64,000 bases of DNA, taken from the NCBI GenBank assembly GCA_035771175.1, contig CM069595.1, forward strand, positions 1,572,056 to 1,636,055. The letters run 5' to 3'. Both the position numbers and the translations under genes were made by a program. A model generated the notes under the pieces. That model was not told where the DNA came from, made no database searches, and saw only the letters and a program-made list of their open reading frames with translations. This DNA comes from Paratinospora sagittata (taxonomy: Eukaryota > Streptophyta > Magnoliopsida > Ranunculales > Menispermaceae). Numbering within the stretch: the stretch's first letter is position 1; every line of letters starts with the position of its first letter. Positions 28,601 through 40,600 of the stretch are shown here, one piece after another.

Positions 28601-31600
28601 TATGTACACGATACTCTAATATTCGGTAGAAGATGGAAATTTGCTTATATAAGCACACGAAAGTCAGATTTGGCGCGAATGTTATGAATTTATTATATTA
28701 ACACGCGAAAGCCCCATTTAGGTTTTAAATTAGAAATTCTTTATATAAGCACACGAAAGTGCAATTTCGGGTATAATTTATGAATTTCTTTGTTTATGTA
28801 CAAGACACTCATTTTGGGAAAATGTTAGGAATTTGCTTATATAAGCACACGAAGGTCCAATTCGAGATGAAAATCATGAAGTTGTGCGTAGAAGCACACG
28901 AAAGTACAATTTCTTTATATATGTACACGATACTCTAATTTTGGGTAAAAGATAGGAGTTCGCTTATATAAGCACACAAAAGGTCTAGTTCGGAATGAAA
29001 ATATGATGTTGTGTACATAAGCAAACGAAGGTCAGATTTGGTGTGAATATTATGAATTTATTTATATAAGCAGAAGAAAGTTCCATTTAGGTTTTAAATT
29101 AGAAATTCTTTATATAAGCATTGGAAAGTGCAATTTTGGGTATAATTTATGAATTTCTTTATATATGTACATGATTCTCTCATTATGGGTAAACGTTAGG
29201 AATTTGTTTATATAAGCACGCGAAAGTACATTTTTGGGTATAATTTATGAATTTCTTTATATATGTACACGATTCTCTCATTTTGAGTAAACGTTAGGAA
29301 TTTGCATATATAAGAACATCGAAGTGCAATTTATGAATTTCTCTTTGTATGTGCACCATACTCTAATTTTGGGTAAAAGATAGGAGTTTGCTTACGTAAG
29401 CACTACACAAAGGTCCAGTTCGGGATGAAAATCATGTTGTTGTGTATATAATAAGCACACGAAGGTTAGATTTTGCGTGAATATTATGAATTTATTTATA
29501 TAAGCACATGAAAGTACAATTTCAGATATAATTTTTGAATTTCTTTATATATGTTCACAACTCTCTCATTTTCTGTAAAAGTTAGCAATTTGCTTATATA
29601 AGCACACGAATGTCTAGTGCGGGATGAAAATCAAGAGGTTGTGCGAATAAGCACACAAAACTACAAGTTCTTTATATATGTTCACGATATTCTAATTTTT
29701 GGTAAAAGATAAGAGTTTCCTACTGTAAGCACACAAAGGTTTAGCTTGGGATGAAAATCATGATGTTGTGTATATAAGCACACGAAGGTCAGATTTTTAC
29801 ATGAATATTATGAATTTATTTATATAAGCACGCGGAAGTCCCTTTAGGTTTAAAATTCGAAATTCTTTATATGAGCACACGAAAGTACAATTTCGGGTAT
29901 AATTTATGAATTTTGTTATATATGTACACGACACTCTCATTTTGGGTAAAAGTTAGGAATTTGCTTATATAAGCACACGAATGTCCTGTTCTGGATGAAA
30001 ATCAAGAAGTTGTGTATATAAGCACACGGAAGTTAGATTTGACGTGAATATTATGAATTTATTTATATTAGCACGCGAAAGCCACATTTAGGTTTTAAAT
30101 TAAATTTTTTTTATATAAGCACATGAAAATACATGTTCAAATATAATTTTTGAATTTCTTTACATATGTTCACGACTCTTTCATTTTTTGTAAAAATTAG
30201 GAATTTGCTTAAATAAACACACGATGGTCAAATTCATGATGAAAATCATGAAGTTGTGTATATAAGCACACGAAAGTCAAATTTGGCGTGAATATTATGA
30301 ATTTATTTATATAAGCACGCGTAAGTCCCATTTATTAGAAATTCTTTATATAAGCGTACGAAAGTGCAATTTCGGGTATAATTTATGAATTTCTTTATAT
30401 ATGTACACAATACTAACTTTGGGTAAAAGATAGGACTTTGCTTATATAAACACACTAAGGTCTAATTCGGGATGAAAATCATGATGTTGTGTATATAAGT
30501 ACACGAAGGTCAGATTTGGCGTGAATATTACAAATTTATTTATATAAGCACACGAAAGTCTCATTCAGGTTTTAAATTAGAAATTGTTTATATAAGCACA
30601 TGAAAGTACAATTTTGGGTAAAATTTATTAATTTCCTTGTATATGTACACGACACTCTCATTTTGGGTAAATCTTAGGAATTTGCTTACATAAGCACACG
30701 AGGGTCCAGTTTGGGATGAAAGTCATGAAGTTGTGTATGTAAGCCCACGAAAGTACAATTACTTTATATATGTAAGTACGCACTCTCATTATAGGTAAAA
30801 GATAGGAATATGCTTATATAAGCACACGAAAGTCCAGTTTGGTATGAAAATCATTTGGCGTGAATATTATGAATTTATTTATGTAAACCCGCGAATGTCC
30901 CATTTATTAGAAATTCTTTAAATAAGCACGCAAAAGTACAATTTCAGATATAATTTTTGAATTTCTTTATATATGTTGGCGATACTCTCATTTTGGGTAA
31001 AAATCAGGAATTTGCTTATATAAGCACACGAAGGTCCAATTGGGGATGAAATCTTGAAGTTTTGTATATAAGCACATGAAAGTCAGATTTGGCGTAAATA
31101 TTATGAATTTATTTATGTAAGCTTGCAAATGTCCATATAGGTTTAAATTATAATTTCTTTACATAAGCATACGAAAGTGCAATTTCGGGTATAATTTATT
31201 AATTTTTTTATATATGTACACAATTCTCTCATGTTGAGTAAACGTTAGGAATTTGCTTATAAGCTCATCGAAGTGCAATTTCGAATATAATTTATGAATT
31301 TCTCTATGTATGTACACGATACTCTAATTTTGGGTAAAAGATAGGAGTTTCCTTATATAAGCACACAAAGATCTAATCCGGGGTGAAAATTATGATGTTT
31401 TGTATATTAGCACACTAAGGTCAGATTTGGCGTGAACATTATGAATTTATTTATTTAAGCACGCGGAACTTCGTTTAGGTTTTAAATTAGAAATTCCTTA
31501 TATAAGCACACGAAAGTACAATTTTAGATATAATTTTTGAATTTCTTTATATATGTTCACAACTCTCTCATATTGTGTAAAAGTTAGGAATTATCTTATA

Positions 31601-34600
31601 TAAACACACGAATTCTAGTGCGGGATGAAAGTCAAGAAGTTGTGCGTATAAACGCACAAAACTACAATTTCTTTATATATGTACACGATACTCTAATTTT
31701 TGGTAAAAGATTGGAGTTTGCTTATATAAACACATAAAGGTCTTGCATAGGATGAAAATCATGATTTTGAGTATATGAGCACACGAAGGTCAAATTTGGC
31801 GTGAATATTATGAATATTTTTATATGAGCATGCAAAATTCCCATTTAGGTTTTCAATTAGAAATTCGTTATATAAGCACTCGAAAGTACAATTTTGGGTA
31901 AAAAATGGAAATTTGCTTATATAAGTACACGAAGGTCCTGTTCAGGATGAAAATCATGAAGTTGTGTATATAAGCACATGAAAGTACAATTTCTTTATAT
32001 ATGTAGACACTCTCATTTTAGGTAAAAGATAGGAATTTGCTTATATATGCATATGAAGGTCCAGTTCGAGATGAAAATCATGAAGTTGTGGATATAAGCA
32101 CATGAAAGTACAATTTCTTTATATATGTATGTACATGCTCTCATTGTGGGTAAAAGATAGGTATTTGCTTATATAAGCACACGAAGGTCCAGTTCGATAT
32201 AAAAATCATGAAGTTGTGTATATAAGCACACGAAAATCAGATTTTGCATGAATATTATTAATTTATTTATATAAGCATGCGAATGTCCCATTTAGTAGAA
32301 ATTCTTTAAATAAGTGCACGAAAGTACAGTTTCACATATAATTTATGAATTCTTTATATATGTAGACGATAGTTTCATTTTGGGTATAAAGCTAAGAATC
32401 TGCTTATATAAGCACACGATGGTTCAGTTCGGGATGAAAATCATGAAGGTGTGTGTATAAGCACATGAAAGTCAGATTTGGCGTAAATATTATGAATTTA
32501 TGTATATAAGCATGCGAAGGTCTCATTTAGGTTTTAAATTGGAACTTCTTTATATAAGCACACGAGAGTACAATTTCGGGTAAAATTTATGAATTTCTTT
32601 GTTTATGTACACGACACTCTCATTTTGGGTAAACGTTAGGAATTTCCTTATGTAAGTATACGAAGGTCAAGTTTGGGATGAAAATCATGAAGTTGTGTAT
32701 ATAAGAAAACAAAAGTACAATGTCTTTATATATGTGTACGATAGTCTTATTTTTGGTAAAAAATAGGAATTTACTTATATAAGCACACAAAAGTCTAGTT
32801 TAGGGTGAAAATCATGAAAATTTGTATATAAGCACACGAAGGTCAGATTTGGTGTGGATATTATGAATTTATTTATATAAGCACTTGAAAGTCCCATTAA
32901 GATTTTAAATTAGAAATTCTTTCATCTTTATATAAGCACGCGAAAGTACAATTTTGGGTATAATTTATGAATTTCTTTATATATGTACAAGACACTCTCA
33001 TTTTGGGAAAATGTTAGGAATTTTCTTATATAAGCATACGAAGGTCCAGTTGGAGATGAAAATCATGAAGTTGTGTGTATAAGCACACGAAAGTACAATT
33101 TCTTTATATATGTACACAATACTCTAACTTTGGGTAAAAGATAGGACTTTGCTTATATAAACACACTAAGGTCTAATTCGGGATGAAAATCATGATGTTG
33201 TGTATATAAGTACACGAGGTCCGATTTGGCGTGGATACTACGAATTTATTTATATAACCACATGAAAGTCCCATTCAGGTTTAAAATTAGAAATTGTTTA
33301 TATAAGCACACGAAAGTACAATTTCGGGTAAAATTTATTAGTTTCTTTGTATATGTACACGACACTCACATTTTGGGTAAATGTTAGGAATTTGCTTACA
33401 TAAGCACACGAGGGTCCAGTTTGGGATGAAAGTCATGAAGTTGTGTATGTAAGCACACGACAGTACAATTACTTTATAAATGTAAGTACACACTCTCATT
33501 ATAGGTAAAAGATAGGAATATGCTTATATAAGCACACGAAAGTCCAGTTTGGTATGAAAATCATGAAGTTGTGTATATAAGCGCACGAAAGTACAATTTC
33601 TTTATTTACGTACATGCTCTCATTATGGGTATAAGATAGAAATTTGCTTAAATAAGCACATGAAGGTCCAATTCGGATGAAAATCATGAAGTTGTATAAA
33701 TAAGCACACGAAAGTTAGATTTGGCATTAATATTATGAATTTATTTATATGAGCACGCGAAAGTCCCATTTATTAGAACTTTTTTAAATAAGCACACAAA
33801 AGTACAATTTTGGATATAATTTAAGAATTTTTTATATATGTACACGATGCTCTCATTTTGGGTAAAAGTTACGAATTTACTTATATAAGCACACGAAGGT
33901 CCAGTTCGGGATGAAAATCATGAAGTTGTGTATACAAGCACACGAAAGTCAAATTTGGCGTAAATATTATGAATTTATTTATATATGCACACAATTGTCT
34001 CATTTAGGTTTAAAGTTAGAAATTCGTTATATAAGTACACAAAAGTGCCATTTTGGGTAAAAGTTAGGAATTTGCTTTTATAAGCACACAAAGGTCCGAT
34101 TTGGGATGAAAATCATGAAGTTGTGTCTGTAAGCTAACGAAAATACAATTTCTTTATAAATGTACACGATACTCTAATTTTGGGTAACATATAGGAATTT
34201 ACTTATATATATGTACACAAAGTGTAGTTCGACATGAAAATCATGATGTTGTGTATATAAACACACGAATGCCAGATTTAGCGTGAATATTATGAATTTA
34301 TTTATATAAGCAAGCGAAAGTCCCATTTAGGTTTTAAATTAGAAGTTCTTTATATAAGCACACAAAAGTTCAATTTCAGGTATAATTTACGAATTTCTTT
34401 ATATATGTACATGATTATCTCATTATGGGTAGCACACGAAAGTGCAATTTCGGGTTAAATTTATGAATTTCTTTATCTATGTACTCGATTCTCTCATTAT
34501 GGGTAAACGTTAGGAATTTGTTTAAATAAGCAAATGAAAATGGAATTTGTTTCTCTTCCAAATAGTGCTTCAGCTCTTCTAAATAGGTCGATTTGATCAA

Positions 34601-37600
34601 CAACCAACACTTCTTCTCTAGTAGATGGAATCATTGTGTCTATGCAGTCATATAACCCATTTTTTACTTCAAGATCCATTTTAAAAGTGCGATCATACTG
34701 AAATCTAGGGTTCAAAAAGTAACCTGCTGCATGTAGAGGCCTATGCAATTGAAGGTCCCATCTCTTATCAATGATATCCTAAATGGCCTATATCTTTTCT
34801 TCACGCCACCGAAATTTCTAGTAATACTCTCCTTTGCACGGTCCATTGCTTCATATATATATAACCCATGGGTGGCCTCTCTTCGGAATTGACTAATCGA
34901 AGGACCTTTACAAGAGGTACGGTGCTTTTAATGCAATACTTGAGGGATGATCAAAAGTTTCCATCTGCTAGAATTATGTCCCTCACAGCAACTCCATCTC
35001 TCTTTTTGGCGAAGGGACTTTTTTGCCAATCTTCACAAGCAAACATAGCAATCAATGTTGATTGATGTTGGTGCAAACTCTTCATCGTCAAATAGCAGGT
35101 GGCAAAACGAGTTATTTCTGGCCTCACTAGATCTCCTCCTCTTGTGAACTTCCTCATCAAATTCAACACCAACGATGATTATAGATGTAAACAATGATTC
35201 TTCTACTCTTTTCAATCACATCTGCATGAATTGGCAACCTACCAAGTCTAAGCAAGGGGTTGCACATGGAGACCAAAACAAACATTTCCTTCTTTCCAGC
35301 ATTAACATATGTTGATGCTCCATCAGTAATGACTTGCACCACTTTTTCTTCTCCTACCTCTTCAACAATATCATCAAGAAGATAAAACAAGTTTTCAACA
35401 TTCTTCACAATATCAGATGCATCAACAAATTTAAGGAATACAGTCCCCTTAGGGCTATTCACCAAGAAATTAATGATGGTTCTATTTTTCCCATCTGTCC
35501 AACCATTTGACATAATTGTGCATCCCATCCTACTTCATTCATCTTTATATTCTGAAAGCAAACCCTCCACATACTTCACTTTATTTTTAAGTAAAGAGTT
35601 TCTAATTTCATGATAGCTTGGGAGCTTCAGTCCATGCTTATATGTAATAATAGATTGAATCATATCTAGCAATTTTTTGGCACACTTTCCCGCCTTCTTC
35701 CTTTTTTCCAATGGTCATTTAATGTGCTTTGTTTTGCCTCCCCTTTGTAAACACATCAAAAAACCCTTTCCTTTTTTGAGTTTCCCCACCACAAATCTCT
35801 CCAACTCCAACATCTTCATCACCACCAACATCTTGCCTTTTACTTGGACTTGTGTCAACCATTTCAATTTCCTTCTCTTTTTTTTTTCAAAAATTTCTTA
35901 AAAAAATCACTCACATCATCAGGCACATTAGCGCAAGGCTTTGCATCCTTACGTGTTTGTGCCAAGTATAGTTTCATCCTAAAAACACCTCTATTGAAGT
36001 TAGAACCACAATAGTTACATCTCAAGAAATTCTTGTTGTTTGGGTGCACACAACTACAATGTTCCCATGTAGGATCTTCCTTTCTACTCATCTTTACTTT
36101 CAACACACAAAAATACAGCCAAATATGATATCCAAGCTTCAACAAGAAACAATCAAAATAAAAAACCAAATCTCGGTTATGAAGAAAGGCATAGATAGAA
36201 AATCACCTATCTTTGTCTTTTCTTAGATCTTCAAGCTCCGAACACTTCCTTTTTGTTGTAGAAACACTCCGCAAAAGACGAAACTTGATTTGATTGAGAA
36301 TCGAATGAGAAATCAACAATCCAAGTAGGGGACCACTTTCTAGGGTTTTGAGAGAAAAAAATAAGGAAGAGCTTTTTAAAGGCTTCTTTTGCCTTTTATA
36401 GGGATTAGGGAACATTAGAATAGGTTTAAAGTTAAAAAAAGAAAAAAAGAAAAGAAAAACAAAACAAAAAATAAAAAAAACGAAAAAAAAACTCAACGCA
36501 GGTGGCGATTTCGCGACCTGCGCACGACTCGATTTATGTCGTGTGATTCAGACAAAAATCAATTTTTTCATGGTTGCGATTTTTTCCACATATTGAATTG
36601 TATGTGGTACGATTCGAGTTAAATCATACGATTTAAATCGTAAATCGTACGATTTTAACAACCTTGAGTATGATGATATAAATGATAAGCAAATATGAAA
36701 TCTACTCACAATACTTCTAGCACATATGTAAGAGAACTCCGGTTATGTCTTGTACTTTTCATACTTACTTCCCAAGTTCAATGGCCTACATATCTTGTCA
36801 TATATTTTAATTCATATTAGACGTATCAAATTAATCATAGGCATATAGTACATTACTCTTGTCTTCCCAGTTTGTTATTCATCCGTATGACATGTTCACC
36901 TCATTGATTCTAGATACTATGTTCAGCATGGGGAAGATCATTTTCATCTATGTTATTTACTAATCCAAGCCAATTGACTTATAAGAAGTCCTCTCATTCA
37001 ACTTTCTTAATCAAATCTATTGAATTGGTTATTTACATCTCAAATATATCATTTAAGTCAAGGAAAACATGTGTGATCTGTTACAGCAAGTAGTTGTATT
37101 TTCAATCATTTAAGAGTTAATTCAAATCTCTTGAACCATTTAACTCAACTAAACAGGGTTCAGCCCCATTTACATATGGTTTACCACTAATATGTATGAA
37201 TTTAATCATCCCTAATCCTACTGAATTTGGTAGTCACTGGTTTGAGTCAGAGTCTCAAAATATCTGAACCACAAATCTTACTTTGCAACCACACAAGCAC
37301 ACACTTACAACAACCATAAACACACTGGTTGTAAGTTGTAACTACTGTGTTCCTCCATAGTAAAAATGTTTAATTGATGTTAATTTCACAATTTGAAGCT
37401 TAGAATCAAGATTCCATGGTTCTAATCCTCAAACCCCTTCATTAAAATCATTTACAAATCCTCCAACCTCAGCCAACATGGTTGAATTTCAGATATGTGG
37501 TGTAACCCACCAGCATTAGCTATATGAATTTGGAACGAAGAAATCACACCTTTGGGGTGAAAAATCTCAACTCTAATAGTTTCGTTTTAAAAAAATAATA

Positions 37601-40600
37601 ATAAAAAATCTCAACTCTAAGCCCCTTTCTCCCTCTCCCTTTGTTCCTCTAGCTTTTTGCAAAAGAAAGTCAAACTCGCTGGCTCAATAATGAGCTTAAA
37701 TAGAAGCAGCTCTCGTCTTTTAAATAGTCTCGACCGCCTCACCGACCATAAACAAAAAAAAAAAAAAAAGATTTTTGGGCACTTCAGTCGAATGGATTGC
37801 ATCCAGTTGGCTGAATCACTCCACTGCTTTTGATAGTTTTCCCCTATTTACCATTTTACACACTGTACTTCACATACACATTATACCTTACTATTCATGT
37901 AGAATGCATTCAACATCATTCAAAGCTGTTTAAATGTATCTTTAAATTTCCACCCCCATTGGTATCCATACCAAAGTATTCACAAGTTCCCAAAACTCAT
38001 TATGATATAGTTCAACTTATGTGCTCATACATACATAATCATTCTCCACCAGTCCACCTTTGGTTTTAGTACCAAAGCTTCTCATTTCCACACAACTTTC
38101 ATTGTACACAATTCTTATTGAGTACATAGAATGCTACCAAGTACCAACATCATTTACCTAATGGGAATCTAGAACATGGGTCTTTACATAAGTGATGTGT
38201 GTATATATAAAGACTTTTAGTTTGTTAGGAAACCAATAATTAGTTTTATATTAGAGTTGCTTTATATTAGGAGTTTGAGGCCAAATTAAATAAGAATCGG
38301 GAGCTGTTTGATGATTTAAAAGAATATGGTACATACAAACCTTGACTTGATAATCATTATTCTTATTTTCACTTTATTGAATAGAAATTATTCTAGTTTT
38401 ATTTTCGTGTTTTGTGTGCTACTCTTGCCTTGAGATTACTCTACATCATTGGGTTTAGAGTACTTCTGGTGGTCTCTCCTATTTTTTAGGTCTATATCTC
38501 TTTTTTGTGATTAATATATCGCTCTTGTTTCCTCTCAAAGAAAAGAAAAAATCAATTTGGTGACCTATATATTGGAATTATGTCTCATTCAATGGGCAAG
38601 GAAAATTTTATTTGAGTATTACTTCATTCTAGTTTCTGGTATATTTAAGAATAAAGGACTGAAAAAAGAAAAAGAAAAGAACAGAAGGGTTGAATGCAGG
38701 CTACAAACTCCATAATAACTGAAATCAAAGGATTAACCTGATGGTGGCTCATTGGCTATCGCATCAAAATAGTTCAAGGCCAAGAGTATCGTCTGCAACA
38801 GTGTCTTTAGCAGTTGATAAGCGGTTCTTATTTCCACCATAATACTGTCCATTGTTGTTGTTGTCGTTATTTGCTTATCTTTATAATAGCTAAACCATTC
38901 ACAGAAAAACCTTAAGATTTAAGAAATAATTCTAGGTTTGTACCATACATTCAAGTTTTTCTTCCTTAATTATCCTCAAGAACCATTTAGTGAAACTGTG
39001 AAAGTCAAATATCTTTGGACAAATTTTCAGTTTTGAGCTTGCTGTTCCTGCTTCATACATAGCAATTCCTATTTTTGCCTCAAAGTCTTGCTTTTTTGCA
39101 GGTGAAAAGATATATAGATGTCTATTCAGCATCATCAGTCATTGGGTTTCCTTCTGAAGACTTGGTGCATGTTGGAAATATATATACTCAAGCGCAGGAT
39201 AGTTGGCTACGTCTAATAAAGAAGTTGCATATATCTGAAACAGGAAGCAATGATATTTCATTAACTGATCTTCAGGAGCAGATTGATGCATATTCTGGGT
39301 TTCTAGCTAGTATTGCTGAGCTTGCTCGCTCCAAATGGACTGAGTTTGATTTAGTGACAATGGGCTTGGGTCTTTGTTTCATGCTACTTTCACTATTCAT
39401 TCATACTCTTGCTGTTAGGAGAACAAACAAGCAGTTGAAAACATCTTGCCTCTCCATCAATAATTACAGTATTTCTTTAACGTTCATTTCTGCTCTTCTT
39501 GTGGTGGCATTACGTGGATGCAGCTTTCTATCAAATAGTTACATTTGTGAGTTTGATTCTTTCTCATTATTGTATTATCTCCAATACACCAACTCTTATT
39601 TCGTATGTTTCTATCTTCTATTTTTGACTTGCATTTTCATGATATCAGTGGAAGAAGGAAAAGTAGCAAGTTTTCTTTTTGGCACAATTGGTATTCTGAA
39701 TTTACGGTATTCTATCTCAAGGAAGGAGGCAATTATTGAAGTTAGTTTTGATACCTTGGCTATCTGAAATTTACTTTTTCAATAGTCTGATGCTGACTAA
39801 TTAATTGTTGTTGTTTGTCTTAGTCGTGAAATTTGTTGATGGGTTATGACTTGTTCTTGCAGGGAGTGGCACTTCTTCTGCTGAATTTCGTTTTTAGATT
39901 TGCAACTGAAGTTTGGCTATCAAAGCAGGAAATAAGTTCATTGCTTATGAACATATTTCCTCTTAGAATGGTTGGGCTTGCTGAGGGTCGTGGCTTTTGG
40001 GTGATTATTCCTATTCTGGCTTTGATTATGTTGGCAAGCATCTTGTACAAGAGCCTTGCTTGCAACAAGAGTTGGAGGTTTTTGAAATATTCAATTCTTG
40101 CTGGAACTGTTCTAAGTTATGCGCTTGTTGCAGTGCATCGGGCCATAGAAAGTAAACTATTGCCTATGCCTCTCGTGCATGAAAGCATTGGAAGAAATTT
40201 AGTTCCTCGAATGATATATTCTATAGGATTTGGACTTTTAGTGTTATTGTCTTTTGCTCAGTTGTTTGAGAAGAAGACTTTAAATTACAGAGAAAGCTTA
40301 ATTTTGAAAACATTAGCTCTTGTATCCACGTGGAGTGCAACAGTCATAATACTAATGGGCCAACAAGGTCCATTGGTGGCATTAGCATCTATAATCGGAG
40401 GTATTTTTTAATGTTTGTTTTATTGTTTATTGCTTTTCTTTGGTAGTGTATTCGTCTAAAACCGCCATCTTAAGATGCATTGAATGTGACTTTTTAATGT
40501 ACATTACCCATGCTCCAATTTCTTAAGGCCATTTTTTTTTTCAATCATCAATTGAGTTTGAAACTAACAATTTTTTATTTTTATTTCCATCATTTCATAC

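Noticed and set aside
27618..34545. CRISPR-like array of repeats and spacers
   Set aside because: The repeated word is separated by about 35 bases, but those 'spacers' recur in only five types in fixed order. The context is a plant intron. It is a satellite with higher-order units, not CRISPR.
22621..37970. One large LTR retrotransposon bounded by the two related LTR fragments
   Set aside because: A genuine, phase-matched PIGO exon lies between them, no gag-pol of one family fills the interval, and the LTR outer edges do not pair.
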